64,000 nt of DNA from an uncultured Methylophilaceae bacterium (GCA_905182075.1 CAJIZS010000001.1:806001-870000); one strand, 5' to 3'; positions 50,249 to 60,845 are shown, counted from the stretch's first letter. Notes: generated by a model from the sequence alone, not told the origin. Numbers and translations are program-made.

Positions 50249-50494
50249 TTACTTGAAAATTCTTTTATTTTTTCTGGATACCAAACCCGAAGGGAATATA
50301 ACGATACACTGATTAGATTGAAATAGTTTTTCAAGTTTCTTGTTAAGCCAAGTAAGACTTAAGATTATTATTGTAGGATCTTTTTTTAGAGATTTAAGTA
50401 GCTCGGATGAATAACTTTGATTATTTATTTTAAGCCACTCAAAATAGAACTTTATAATTTTATTAAGATTTGTATATGATTTTATTGGTATCAT
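50249..50494 (-). pseudogene. Acyltransferase-like fragment
   Basis: An 81-residue minus-strand frame beginning MIPIKSYTNLNKIIKFYFEWL, with QCIVIFPSGLVSRKNKR at its end. FPSG(L)xSR recalls the FPEGTRSR motif III of glycerol-phosphate acyltransferases, and the exact wording is what I associate with Bacteroidota lysophospholipid acyltransferase-like proteins. Both the N-terminal HX4D motif and the C-terminal part are absent. Downstream the strand is broken. It is a fragment or remnant. Confidence 0.4.
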
Positions 50495-50640
50495 TTGGCT
50501 TTATTTTTTTTATTATATTAATTTGTTAGTTTAATTGTTATATGTGTAATTGTCTTAATTTATTAACATTGTAATTTAATTGAAATCTATATCTGTTACA
50601 ATTTAGTTCAATATGTCAATAGAAGTATTTTAAGAAATTT
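50495..50640. other. AT-rich divergent intergenic region
   Basis: No gene. Very AT-rich, with TTGAAA and TACAAT hexamers near 50580-50605 at a poor spacing. It probably holds the promoter for the radical SAM gene, but nothing decisive is visible. Confidence 0.3.
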
Positions 50641-50783
50641 TAGATAGTAATCAAGCCATTATCTTCAACAATTTCTTCAAGCTCAGCTAAAGCTTTTTCA
50701 AAAGATAAATTTGCATATAATTATCTTTCAGAATCTTCTGCGGAATTTCCCTATGGAGAAAAATTCAACAATATTTTAAAAAT

Positions 50784-51860
50784 ATGTTGGATGGTGAAAT
50801 AAGCCCAATTTTAAGAATAAAAATTAATCGTTCATTATGTAATTTTCATTGTATGCATTGCTGCGAAGAGCCATACATGACACGAGATATAAAAAAGCAA
50901 ACTGGAGTGAAGCTAGATCCAAGACCACAAATGGACCTAGATGATTACAGGGAGTTATCGAAAGAAGCAGATGAAGCTGGTATTTTTCGATTCGTATTAA
51001 CTGGAGGAGAAGCCCTTTTAGACAAGAATCTAGATCAACTTATAGAGGCAATAGATCCTAAAAAACATTTAGTTATTTTAGATACTAATGGCTGGACATT
51101 TGATGAAGAGAAAGCAAAATGGTTTGCTGGAATAGGTGGTTATAAGGTTCAGATATCTTTAGATAGTATGATCGAGGAAGAGCATGATGAGTTTAGAGGA
51201 AAAAAAGGGTCATACAATAGAGTTTTGAAAGCCCTAAAAGCCTCTAAAGCAGCAAATTTAGAGCTTCTTATTTCAACATGTATCATTAAAGATAGAGTTT
51301 TTTCTGAAGAGTTTGAGAGTCTTTGTAGCTACTGTAAGGATGAGGACATCCCGTTATATGTAACTCTAGCAAAGCCAGTAGGAACAGCTCGCGAACAAGA
51401 CACATGGGTTTGTACAAAAGAAGACGTTGATCAGCTTAAGTATCTAGAAGATAAGTATGATATTTTTACCCATATGAGTCCATCTTACGGTCAGCCTGGA
51501 AGATGTATTACGGTTAAAGGAATCAATACAGTTAATCATGATGGTGAAATTGTTCCTTGTCCTTATATGGATCTTTCTATTGGTAATGTCACAAAAGAGC
51601 CGCTCAAAGACATTCTTAGCAGAGGGATGATGAATAGTTGGCTTGGCCCATACAGAGATGAATGTATAATAGGGGAACACATGGAATTTATTGGTTTCCA
51701 TAATAAATCAGTTCAGGATTATCAGAAAAATGTTAGTCACTTGCTTCCTGTGCCTTATGAACATGGTTTTGGCCTTACTCCAGAGATTACTAATAATGAT
51801 AATCCACCCAGCCCCCCCAAAGTTACAAAAAAATCCGTTTTCATGCTAAAAGCCATTTAA
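50784..51860 (+). CDS. Radical SAM/SPASM-type protein (5' extension in another frame)
   Basis: A radical SAM enzyme with the [4Fe-4S] motif CNFHCMHC near residues 18-25 and FVLTGGEALLDKNL and YKVQISLDS following. A C-terminal segment CITVKGINTVNHDGEIVPCPYMDLSIGNV resembles the twitch/SPASM half-domain that binds a second cluster. Coding sequence appears to extend about 45 residues upstream (AKAFSKDKFAYNYLSES, FPYGEKFNNIL) in another frame; an indel in the A-run near 50775 would join them. The next gene starts 1 base after the stop. Function may be peptide maturation or radical sugar chemistry; neither is shown. Confidence 0.85.
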   Translation: MLDGEISPILRIKINRSLCNFHCMHCCEEPYMTRDIKKQTGVKLDPRPQMDLDDYRELSKEADEAGIFRFVLTGGEALLDKNLDQLIEAIDPKKHLVILDTNGWTFDEEKAKWFAGIGGYKVQISLDSMIEEEHDEFRGKKGSYNRVLKALKASKAANLELLISTCIIKDRVFSEEFESLCSYCKDEDIPLYVTLAKPVGTAREQDTWVCTKEDVDQLKYLEDKYDIFTHMSPSYGQPGRCITVKGINTVNHDGEIVPCPYMDLSIGNVTKEPLKDILSRGMMNSWLGPYRDECIIGEHMEFIGFHNKSVQDYQKNVSHLLPVPYEHGFGLTPEITNNDNPPSPPKVTKKSVFMLKAI

Positions 51861-51861
51861 T

Positions 51862-52683
51862 TTGAAGCAATCATTGAAACTGTTTGATGATTTTGGTCGT
51901 CGATATCCTTCTGTTGAGGATAGACTTTTTAGTGATAAACGAAGTTTTTACTATAAATTAGATCAACCGAATGTTGATTATGATTTAATTCTAGAAAGAG
52001 CTAAAAAATATAATTTGTGCTCAAAGGATTTAACAAGTTCAGACTTTAAATCTAAAGCAGATTCTTTATTAAATAAATTAAAAGATAATGTTAATTATTC
52101 CCCTTTAGTTAACGGAGCTCACATCCCTTTTATATATAATCGATCTAGTAAAAAAGATGATTTAGGGACAACTCTTGAGGAAACTATTCTGCCTGCCTTA
52201 AAAAATTCTTTTACCGAAAAATTTCCTGACGCACATTTTAAAGCAGTTCTTCAAAGTAATTCTGAGCTACGTAGCAACATTAAAGTCCACCGAGAATCAC
52301 GTTATAATAGTTTTTTAGATGATAGTGTTGATGGAGTTATAGGCTGGTATTTTCCGCAAGCATTTCAAGAGTTTGATATAAGCTCCCAGAGATCTCAGAT
52401 GGCAAAGCTTCCAGAATTAGAAGGCCTAAAGATGTGTTTAAGTGGCGGCATGGATATAGGTGCTGCTGTTATAGGTTGTCCTGAGTTACTTATTAGCAAA
52501 GATCATTACACTCCAATTTTATGTATGTCAGCATTTGTGCATTCTGATGAGCGATTAATATTATTACTTAAGTCATATGGGCCGCATATGGAATTTTGGT
52601 GTATGACACAAATGCTTTCTAAGACTACAACTCAAGTATCAGAGCAGTGGTCTGGTGGTTTAACTTTGTTCACCAAACTATAA
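51862..52683 (+). CDS. Conserved-looking hypothetical partner of the radical SAM protein
   Basis: An intact 273-residue protein with no recognised family. It starts with TTG at 51862, directly after the radical SAM stop. The first third is Lys/Asp-rich and charged. The C-terminal half has VIGWYFPQAFQEFDISSQRSQM, CLSGGMDIGAAVIGCPELL and EQWSGGLTLFTKL, a mix of glycine turns and hydrophobic segments. No signal peptide, membrane helix or zinc motif is seen. Tight coupling suggests that it works with the radical SAM protein as carrier, substrate-binding partner or second enzyme. Confidence 0.6.
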   Translation: MKQSLKLFDDFGRRYPSVEDRLFSDKRSFYYKLDQPNVDYDLILERAKKYNLCSKDLTSSDFKSKADSLLNKLKDNVNYSPLVNGAHIPFIYNRSSKKDDLGTTLEETILPALKNSFTEKFPDAHFKAVLQSNSELRSNIKVHRESRYNSFLDDSVDGVIGWYFPQAFQEFDISSQRSQMAKLPELEGLKMCLSGGMDIGAAVIGCPELLISKDHYTPILCMSAFVHSDERLILLLKSYGPHMEFWCMTQMLSKTTTQVSEQWSGGLTLFTKL

Positions 52684-52708
52684 TTAAACTAGTTACAAAG
52701 ACATATAC

Positions 52709-53338
52709 TTAAATTAATTCATTCAAATCTAATATTGTTTTGTAGGTATCAATCTTCCCCCAATCCTGCGTTCCTCCATACCCGAAATTTGCTTTTATAA
52801 AGTTTAAATTATTTTCATTAGCTGCGATTCCGTCACTCAGTGTATCCCCAACTAAATAAGAGTTTTTGAATTTTGGATTTTCAGATACTAAAAATGTTAA
52901 ATATCTTCTAAATGATTTGTCAAAATCTAATATCCAGATTTTATGACCCATTATCTGGTGAGATTTTTATAAACCAAAAAAATTTAAAAGATTCATTGTT
53001 GGTTTATGCCTTTTGTTGGTGGCGATTGCTACTTCATCCCCATTATCAATTAGCTTTTCAAGAATATTTGAGGCATTTTTATATGGTTTAGTTTGATAAA
53101 TTAATTCTTTGTCATACGCATTTTGGAATGACTTAATAAACTCTATTTTTAAGTGAGTTAAATCTTTTCCTAAAATTTCATTAACTGTTGTTGCACCTAG
53201 ATCAACAATAAGTATTTTTTTAGCATGATTAATTCTTTCAGGAGCTAGAGATAAGGTAATTTTTTCATAGCAACACTTTATGGATGGAGCTGAATCAACA
53301 AGCGTTCCATCAAAATCAAAGATCCAGGATTGTGACAT
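52709..53338 (-). pseudogene. HAD-superfamily phosphatase, Gph-like (one frameshift)
   Basis: A HAD subfamily IA hydrolase. The N-terminus SQSWIFDFDGTLVDS holds the catalytic Asp pair. It also has VAIATNKRHKP (motif II) and, after a break near 52950-52970, YLVGDTLSDGIAANEN (motif IV). It resembles phosphoglycolate phosphatase. No separate GmhB is seen, so it might serve as the heptose bisphosphate phosphatase, but GmhB is of another HAD subfamily. It overlaps nothing; the Gfo/Idh/MocA gene lies 1 base upstream on the same strand. Confidence 0.82.
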
Positions 53339-53339
53339 A

Positions 53340-54344
53340 TTAAATTTTTATCCAGGCTTTAGTTTTAATACTTTCTTGAATCGCTTCTAGTGTTTTGCAG
53401 TTCCATAAAGCATCATCTGAAGTGAGTTTTGCTTGTAAATTACTTAGAATAACTTCATTGAAGTGATCAATTTCTAGATTAAAATGATTTGCTGTTGGAA
53501 CAATTTCTTCACTCGTACCAGATTTTTCTGTCGTATATTTTATCTTTGCAATCTGATCATCAGGCTGCCAGACAAGCGGACACTTTGCTCGACCAAGTGG
53601 CCCAAATACTTCGTATTCTGATCTTCGGGTACATTCAAAACTTATATCAAATGTGGCACGCTTATTATTCCCGAAGTCAATGAATCCAGTAGTGCTTATA
53701 TCAGCACCATGCTCATTTAATTTTGATTCTGCAAATACACGTATTGGTTTTTGTTCAAAGCACTGTCTTATTGTATGAATTGCATATGGACCTATATCCC
53801 AAAGTGCGCCTCCACCATTTTTAATTGCGCGGTTGATTCGGTAAAATCTTGCGGGCTGAATCGGAAAAGAAAACATAGAATGTACATAATTAATATCACC
53901 CAATATTTTTGATTTAATAATATCTTGCATTCTATTAAATTGAGGATGAAATGCATACATGAATCCCTCCATGATTTTGACATTATTTTTTTTTGCTTCA
54001 CTTATTAGTAGCTCGACTTCGGAAGATTTAATTGCCATAGGTTTTTCGATTAGAACATGTTTTTTTGATCTAATTGCTCTTAAAGCTGGCTCGGTATGCT
54101 CTTCATTTGCGAGCGGTATATAAATAGCATCGATTCTTTTATGAGTTATTACTTCATCAAAGTTATTGTAGCTTTGAACTTGATCCTCATGGTTTGGGTA
54201 GTGCTTTATTAGACAATCTCTGGCAGCTCCTTTTCTTCTACTTGCTATTGCAACTAACTCTCCTTTATTAGAATTAATAATAGCTGGAATTAGTCTCTCA
54301 TTTACCCTAGCTGCACCCAAGATTCCCCAGCGTATTTTATCCAT
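53340..54344 (-). CDS. Gfo/Idh/MocA family oxidoreductase
   Basis: An intact 334-residue NAD(P)-dependent sugar oxidoreductase. The Rossmann N-terminus is IRWGILGAARVNERLIPAI, then IDAIYIPLANEEHTEPALRAI, HVLIEKPMA (EKP motif) and GGALWDIGPYAIH at the substrate site. Such enzymes oxidise or reduce sugar hydroxyls in polysaccharide loci (3-keto-sugar reductases). It lies between trhO and the HAD gene on the minus strand with 0-1 base gaps, so the three form one operon. Confidence 0.92.
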   Translation of the reverse strand: MDKIRWGILGAARVNERLIPAIINSNKGELVAIASRRKGAARDCLIKHYPNHEDQVQSYNNFDEVITHKRIDAIYIPLANEEHTEPALRAIRSKKHVLIEKPMAIKSSEVELLISEAKKNNVKIMEGFMYAFHPQFNRMQDIIKSKILGDINYVHSMFSFPIQPARFYRINRAIKNGGGALWDIGPYAIHTIRQCFEQKPIRVFAESKLNEHGADISTTGFIDFGNNKRATFDISFECTRRSEYEVFGPLGRAKCPLVWQPDDQIAKIKYTTEKSGTSEEIVPTANHFNLEIDHFNEVILSNLQAKLTSDDALWNCKTLEAIQESIKTKAWIKI

Positions 54345-55261
54345 TTAAATTTTTCCTTTATTTATAATTTTACCGATATGCTCTTCACCTTTTTTTCGAG
54401 CTAAATCAATTTGTTTTTGCCGTTCTAGTAAGCTAGATTTTTTTTTATTACTTAATTTATTGTAACAGTAAGGGCAAGAAGTACCTTTCTTATATTGTTC
54501 TGATAACATTTCGTCTGGCGACAAAGGATGCCTACATGCGAAGCATTGATTATATTTGCCTTCTTTTAATTTATGCGTAACCGCTACTCGCTGATCAAAA
54601 ACAAAGCATTCGCCATTCCACAAACTTTTTTCTTTTGATATTTTTTCTAAATATTTTAATATAATCGTCTACACCATCTACTGCGTCAATACCTTTTTCA
54701 ACTAAGTTTTCATTTTTCACAGCGAATACCACCAGTACAAAACATAGCAATTTTTTTCCCTTTATATTTTTTAATATTTTTTTCGAGAAACTGTGGAAGC
54801 TCTCTGAAAGATTTTGTTTTGGGGTTAACTGCGCCCTTAAATGAACCTATATCAACCTCATAGGTATTTCTAGTATCAATTAAAACAACATCAGGATCAT
54901 TAATAAGCTCATTCCAATCAGCTGGCTTAACATAAGTACCAGAAGAAAATATAGGATCAATATCTGACACCCCTAGCGTCACTATTTCTTTTTTTAACTT
55001 AACCTTAAGTCTTTTAAATGGAGGTTTCTCGCTATAAGAAAATTTATACTCAAGGCCAACTAGTCTCTCATCTTTTTGAAGGTAATCAAGGGATTTCATA
55101 ATGCTGTCATTATCACCAGAAATCGTTCCATTAACTCCCTCTTTAGCTAATAATAAAGTACCTCTAATATTGAGTGATTCTAAAAATATTTTAAGAGGGC
55201 CTTGAATTTCTTCAAAATCATCTAGACGAGTAAACTTATATAAAGCGCAAATAGTGAGCAT
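54345..55261 (-). pseudogene. trhO: tRNA uridine(34) hydroxylase TrhO / rhodanese family (one frameshift)
   Basis: TrhO (YceA) uses a rhodanese-like domain for O2-dependent hydroxylation of wobble uridine in tRNA. From 55261 it reads ALYKFTRLDDFEEIQGPL, LLAKEGVNGTISG, VLIDTRNTYEVDIGSFKGAVNP and FCTGGIRCEK with the active Cys. A break near 54650-54710 is followed by [30 protein letters not shown] and SCPYCYNKL, the C-terminal Cys-rich motif, which is complete. The joined length is normal. A housekeeping gene broken by one indel supports sequence error as the cause. Confidence 0.88.
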
Positions 55262-55386
55262 ATTTCACAAATGAAAAAGTAGTGTGTTAATTTTACTAGC
55301 CAGTTGTATTATTTTTTTACTATTTAACCTTTTAAATAAAGATTAAAACTACATTAGGGCTCCACTATTCTTAATACTGACAAGTG

Positions 55387-55392
55387 TATAAT
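55387..55392 (+). promoter_or_regulatory. TATAAT box before the ndk remnant
   Basis: A perfect -10 hexamer 17 bases before the ndk ATG. The -35 region is weak. It may be the promoter of the ndk-rlmN-ispG-hisS block. Confidence 0.35.
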
Positions 55393-55408
55393 ATTTTTCT
55401 TTTGCTCG

Positions 55409-55709
55409 ATGAGCATCGATAATTCATCTTTCAAAAGAAGAGGCAGGTGGTTTTTATGCAATCCATAAAGATAGGCCTTTTTTTAACGACTTAGTGACCT
55501 TTATGACCTCAGGCCCCGTCATGATACAGGCTCTTGAAGGCGATAATGCCGTTTTAAAGAACCGAAAGCTTATGGGCGCCACTAATCCTCAAGAAGCAGA
55601 TGCAGGAACTATTAGAGCTGATTTTGCAGAATCCTTAGATGAGAATGCAGTGCATGGTTCTGATAGTGTTGAAAATGCTAAAATTGAGATTGAATACTTT
55701 TTTGGCTAA
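55409..55709 (+). pseudogene. ndk: Nucleoside diphosphate kinase with internal deletion
   Basis: The C-terminal part is unmistakable: [60 protein letters not shown], and [16 protein letters not shown] with the catalytic His in NAVHGSDS. The start ATGAGCATCGA at 55409 fits the family N-terminus, but about 40 codons (including the IKPDAV motif) are missing and the frame changes at about 55425. It borders the polysaccharide locus on the side of the housekeeping block. Confidence 0.88.
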
Positions 55710-56789
55710 TACTATTTTATTGGATAATCTGCTGGAGCTTAATTGTAATCAACTAACCGAATATTTGGAAAAATTCGGTCATAAGCCCTATCGCGCCAAA
55801 CAATTGATGCGATGGATTTATCAATCTAGGGTAGGTGATTTTGATCAAATGACTGATATTGCTAAATCCTTTAGGCAAACATTAAATGAGAATGCATGTG
55901 TTTCAATCCCAAAAATTACCTTTGACCATATCTCAACTGATGGAACAAGGAAGTGGCTACTTAAATTTATAGATGGGTCTGAAGTAGAAACAGTTTTTAT
56001 ACCAGATAATGACAGAGGAACTTTATGTGTTTCAAGCCAAGTGGGCTGTACTCTTAATTGTACATTTTGTCATACAGGCACACAAAAATTAGTCAGAAAC
56101 TTAACTGCCCAGGAAATAATTGCTCAAGTTATTGTCGCCAAAGATTGTTTAAATGAATGGAATCCAGAACCAAGACAAATCACTAATGTAGTAATGATGG
56201 GTATGGGTGAGCCCTTATATAATTTTGAAAATGTTCGGGATGGCATAAATACTATGTCGGATGATGCTGGATTATCCATATCAAAAGGAAGAATAACTCT
56301 ATCGACGTCTGGAATTGTTCCATTGATAAAATCAGTAAGAGAAGATTGCCCGGTATCCCTAGCAATTTCTCTTCACGCACCTAATGATATGTTAAGGGAT
56401 GAACTTGTCCCTATTAATAAAAGATACCCTTTGAAGGACCTCATAGCCTCTTGTCAGCGATATTTAGAAAAAGCACCTAGAGACTTTATAACATTTGAAT
56501 ATGTAATGCTAAGCGGTGTTAATGACTCAATTGTTCATGGCAAATGATATCTGACATGGACCTGAAATGGATTTAATTTAATACCTTTTAACGCATTTAT
56601 AATTGTGTTTATAAATGCTCGGAACGTAAAGTAATTTTAGAATTTAAAAGGGTGCTTACTGATGCAGACATTATCACAACTATTAGAAAAACTAGGGGAG
56701 ACGATATAGATGCGGCATGCGGTCAATTAGCTGGACAAGTTCAAGATAAGACTAGAATAACGCAAAATATTAAACTGATAAAAGCTTAA
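55702..56789 (+). pseudogene. rlmN: Dual-specificity rRNA/tRNA adenine C2-methyltransferase (3' frameshifted)
   Basis: RlmN is a radical SAM methyltransferase that methylates A2503 of 23S rRNA and A37 of some tRNAs. Motifs: YRAKQLMRWIYQ, VETVFIPDNDRGTLCVSSQVGC, CTFCHTGTQ completing the CX3CX2C cluster motif, MMGMGEPLYNF and SLAISLHAPND. I took the TTG at 55702 (or 55720) as start. The frame is lost at about 56540. The tail continues in other frames as LIPFNAF and [26 protein letters not shown] with the catalytic second Cys, ending just before ispG. Confidence 0.92.
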
Positions 56790-58001
56790 ATGATTAAAAA
56801 AAATACAACGCAGGTCAAAGTTGGGCAGATTGCTATTGGGGGAGGTGCGCCCATTGTTATCCAGTCAATGACAAATACAGATACATCAGATCGTAATGGA
56901 ACTGTTAAGCAGATTTATGAGCTCTGGAAGGCCGGATCAGAAATTGTTCGGATTACAGTTAATGACGAAGATTCAGCAAAACAGGTTCCTTACATTAAAA
57001 AAGACCTGATTGGTATGGGTTGTAATGCACCAATCGTAGGCGATTTTCATTTTAATGGGCATAAACTTTTAAAAAATTATCCGGATTGTGCAAAAGCTCT
57101 TGACAAATACCGAATAAACCCAGGAAATGTTGGAAGAGGGCTAAAGAGAGACGAGCAATTTGCAACCATGATTAAGATTGCAATTGAATATAATAAGCCC
57201 ATCAGAATTGGAGTTAACTGGGGTAGTTTAGACCAAGATTTACTTAAAGTAATGATGGATGCAAATGCTTTATCAGAGACGCCAATGGAATCAAATAGTG
57301 TGATGAAGGAGGCATTAATTCAGTCAGTTATCGAGAGCGCTGAAGTTGCACAAAACCTTGGAATCTCTAAAGACAAGATTATTGTTTCATGTAAGGTTAG
57401 TGACGTTCAGGACCTTATAGAAGTTTATTCTAAATTATCAAAAAGGTGCAGCTATCCTTTGCACTTAGGTCTTACGGAAGCAGGTATAGGATCGAAAGGG
57501 ATTGTAGCATCAGCAGTATCAATAGGTTATTTATTGCAGCATGGGATCGGCGATACAATAAGGATATCATTAACTCCTGCACCAAATGAGCCAAGGAAGA
57601 ATGAAGTTATTGTTGCTCAAGAGCTTCTTCAAACAATGGGTATTAGATCGTTTATGCCCTTGGTTATATCATGCCCGGGTTGTGGAAGAACAACTTCAAC
57701 TTATTTTCAAGAATTGGCAGGAAATATACAGAACTATCTTAGGGAAGAGATGCCCAATTGGAGAGAAAAGTATACTGGTGTAGAGGAAATGAGTGTTGCT
57801 GTTATGGGTTGCGTAGTTAATGGCCCAGGAGAATCAAAAATGGCAAATTTAGGAATTAGTCTACCTGGAACAGGGGAGACTCCAGTGGCACCTGTTTATG
57901 AGAACGGACTTAAAACTGTTACCTTAAAAGGTGATAATATCATTAATGAATTTAAAGAAATTATTGATAAATCTAAAATTTCCAGTTATCAAAAATATAA
58001 A
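56790..58001 (+). CDS. ispG: 4-hydroxy-3-methylbut-2-enyl diphosphate synthase (flavodoxin)
   Basis: IspG (GcpE) reduces methylerythritol cyclodiphosphate in the MEP isoprenoid pathway, with a [4Fe-4S] cluster. The N-terminus [22 protein letters not shown] is typical, followed by [36 protein letters not shown] and [23 protein letters not shown], giving the three cluster cysteines. No stop codon separates it from hisS; the frame runs on through YQKYK into the hisS ATG at 58002. The length of about 404 residues is normal for IspG alone. Confidence 0.93.
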
Positions 58002-59270
58002 ATGACAAAAAAATTTCAATCAATTAAGGGTTTTTATGATGTACTTCCAGAGCGTCAGAAATTCTGGCGGTTTTTTGAAGGTAAAATATTAGCATTGCTA
58101 GATCAATATTACTACGAGGAAATTGGTTTACCCATTGTGGAAGAAACGGCATTATTCGAAAAAAGTGTCGGCTCTCATACTGATATTGTTGAGAAAGAAA
58201 TGTATAGCTGGGAAGATAAGCTTAATGAAAATCGCTTAACCCTAAGGCCAGAAGGTACTGCAGGCTGCGTTAGAGCATTAATACAAAATAATTTAGCATA
58301 CAATGGTCCTATAAAGCTTTTTTACCGCGGTCCAATGTTTCGTCATGAAAATGTTCAAAAAGGGCGACAGAGGCAATTTAATCAATTTGGGGTTGAAGCA
58401 TTTGGGCTACCTTCGTTTTATGTCGATGCAGAGCAAATTATATTTTTAAACCGCTTGTGGGCTGAATTAGGTTTAAAAAATATTACCCTTGAATTAAACT
58501 CAATTGGTGACAGTGAAGACAGGGTTATTTATAAAAAAAAATTAGTCGATTACTTTAAAAGAAATCAAAATTTATTGGATGCAGATGCCTTAAAAAGAAT
58601 TGAAACAAATCCACTAAGAATTCTTGATAGTAAAAATCCCAAAATGCAAGATTTGTTAAGTAAAGCACCCAAAATTATTGATTATTTATCTAAGGACGCT
58701 AAAGATCATTTCGATGGTCTTTGTGCTTTATTAAGTGAAAATAATATCAGCTATAAAATAAACAATAGGCTGGTAAGAGGCCTAGATTATTATAATAGGA
58801 CGGTTTTTGAGTGGATAACTAAAGATTTAGGAAGTCAAAGTGCTGTAGCAGGCGGAGGTAGGTATGATCTTTTAGTTGAGAATCTGGGAGGAAGTAAAAC
58901 TTTTGCTTGTGGTTTTGGTATAGGGATTGAGAGAATAATTTTATTATTAGAGGGCAACCCCTCATTAATAAATGCCAATCCAGATATTTATATTATTAAT
59001 TTAGGTGGCAAAGCAAAAGTATTTGCTTTTAGTATTTCTGAAGCGTTAAGGGAAAGCGGTTTAAAAGTAGCTTTAAATATGGATGAAAGTAGCTTTAAAT
59101 CTCAAATGAAAAAAGCAGATAAAAGTGGCGCTGATATTGCTATTATTCTGGGCGAGGAAGAGATCGCTAATAAAACTGGCGGAGTAAAGTATCTCCGAAA
59201 AGAACATCCGCAAGAAACTGTTGTCCAAAATAAATTGGCTGACTTATTAAATACATTTTTTATTGATTGA
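58002..59270 (+). CDS. hisS: Histidine-tRNA ligase
   Basis: Class II histidyl-tRNA synthetase of 422 residues. Motifs: [15 protein letters not shown] at the start, [39 protein letters not shown] (motif 2), [15 protein letters not shown] (histidine motif) and [15 protein letters not shown] plus GFGIGIERI (motif 3). The C-terminal anticodon-binding domain ends in a Val/Leu-rich tail. The ATG at 58002 is in frame with ispG, so the present sequence would give an 826-residue fusion unless it initiates internally. Confidence 0.94.
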   Translation: MTKKFQSIKGFYDVLPERQKFWRFFEGKILALLDQYYYEEIGLPIVEETALFEKSVGSHTDIVEKEMYSWEDKLNENRLTLRPEGTAGCVRALIQNNLAYNGPIKLFYRGPMFRHENVQKGRQRQFNQFGVEAFGLPSFYVDAEQIIFLNRLWAELGLKNITLELNSIGDSEDRVIYKKKLVDYFKRNQNLLDADALKRIETNPLRILDSKNPKMQDLLSKAPKIIDYLSKDAKDHFDGLCALLSENNISYKINNRLVRGLDYYNRTVFEWITKDLGSQSAVAGGGRYDLLVENLGGSKTFACGFGIGIERIILLLEGNPSLINANPDIYIINLGGKAKVFAFSISEALRESGLKVALNMDESSFKSQMKKADKSGADIAIILGEEEIANKTGGVKYLRKEHPQETVVQNKLADLLNTFFID

Positions 59271-59279
59271 GGCACACCC

Positions 59280-59345
59280 GTGGCAGAAGAGCGTACTGAA
59301 GAAGAGTTAATCGAAGCATTAAAAATTTGGTGGCAAGAGAATGGT
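59280..59345 (+). pseudogene. YfgM N-terminal remnant (22 codons) fused to ABC transporter
   Basis: GTG 59280 starts a peptide with EERTEEELIEALKIWWQENG, matching the cytoplasmic N-terminus of YfgM, at the position directly after hisS where yfgM normally lies. After residue 22 the sequence changes abruptly to the Walker A region of an ABC ATPase (VGESGSGKS). A complete yfgM with a different N-terminus is found at 60835. Confidence 0.65.
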
Positions 59346-60845
59346 TTTGTTGGCGAGTCTGGAAGTGGTAAAAGTTTAACCGCGCTTTCTATTATTCAAT
59401 TACTGTCATCTCAATTATCAATGAATGGATCTATTCACTTTAACGGTGAAAATTTATGTGAACTGAGTTCTAATGAAATGAGAAAAAAGCGCGGTAAAGA
59501 TATCTCAATGATTTTTCAAGAGCCAATGACCGCGCTGAACCCGGTTCAGACTATTGGAGATCAGGTTGCAGAAACAATCACCATTCATAGAAGACCTCAA
59601 AAGATGAAGTTAATGAAGTATTGCTTTAGTATTATCTTAGATGAAAGTAGGTTTAAAGTTATCCCAGATGAACTTTCTGGGGGTCAGAGGCAAAGAATAA
59701 GTGGATTGCAATGGCTATGTCATGTGAACCCAGACTTTTGATTGCGGATGAGCCGACAACTGCGCTTGATGTGACTGTTCAGGCTCAGAATTCTTAACTG
59801 TTAGATGACCTCAAAAGTAAGTTAAATATGTCTATGTTATTTATTACTCATGATTTTGGTGTTGTTGAGGATGTTGCGGATGATGTAGTTGTTATGTTTC
59901 AAGTGAAGCTTTTTGTGGTGGCAATGGTATTTTATCTAAGCCAAAACACCTTAAGGCAAGAAGATACTGTAGTCTGGGTATTAATAGTGATTGTAAAACC
60001 TATTGATTATGTTCAGCTAAATTTAGCAATGGAGAAGTTATGAAAGAATTGTTAATAGCAAAAAATTTATCAAAACAATATATAAAACTGTATTAATTTA
60101 CCTCTTTAGCTTTTCTATTTCTCCTGAGGATATTAATCTGTTAGCATCACCAAGGGATCTACAGTTGCTGTAGTTGGAGAGTCGGGAAGTGGTAAATCAA
60201 CCCTTGCCAAAAGTTTAATTAGATTGATAGAGCTTGATACTGGCGAAATAGAATTTATTGGAAAAAATATATTAACGCTTCAGGGTAAAGACGCTTAAAG
60301 ATATTAGAAAAAATATACAGATGGTCTTTCAGGATCCATATGCTTCATTAAATCCTCGCATGAAAGTTTTTGATATTATTGGGTATGGAAAAACTGTCTT
60401 CATTATAAAGGCAGCTCATTACGTGAAAAAAAAATTAAAAGTATTATTAATAGTGATGGATCAAAGCTTAACATGAAATTTAAATATCCCCATGAATTTT
60501 CTGGAGGTCAAAGACAAAGAATCTCTATTGCAAGAGCATTAACGCAGCCGGAATTGATAATTTGTGATGAACCAGTTTCAGCTTTAGATGTATCAGTTCA
60601 AGCACCAAATAATTCAATTACTTAAAGATCTCCAAAAAGAGTATGGATTGACTTATTTATTCATTACGCATGATTTAAGAATTGTAAGGTATATAGCTGA
60701 CCATGTGATAGTAATGAAGCAGGGTAAATTAATTGAACAAGGAAAAACTGATATAATTTTTAAAAATCCAAAAAGTAAATATACAAAAGAATTGCTTGCA
60801 TCCATACCCGGAAACATAAAAAAAAGGAAAAAAAATGGCAGCTGA
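59346..60845 (+). pseudogene. Duplicated peptide-ABC ATPase (YejF-like), multiply frameshifted
   Basis: A double ATP-binding subunit of a peptide/microcin C type importer. The first cassette has VGESGSGKSLTALS (Walker A), ISMIFQEPMTALNP (Q-loop), LSGGQRQRI and [17 protein letters not shown] (in another frame) and FITHDFGVVEDVADD. The second has [62 protein letters not shown] and LFITHDLRIVRYIADHVIVMKQGKLIE. The normal 5' end of cassette 1, before Walker A, is missing, and at least five breaks occur. No permease genes are beside it. Its 3' end overlaps yfgM. Confidence 0.83.
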
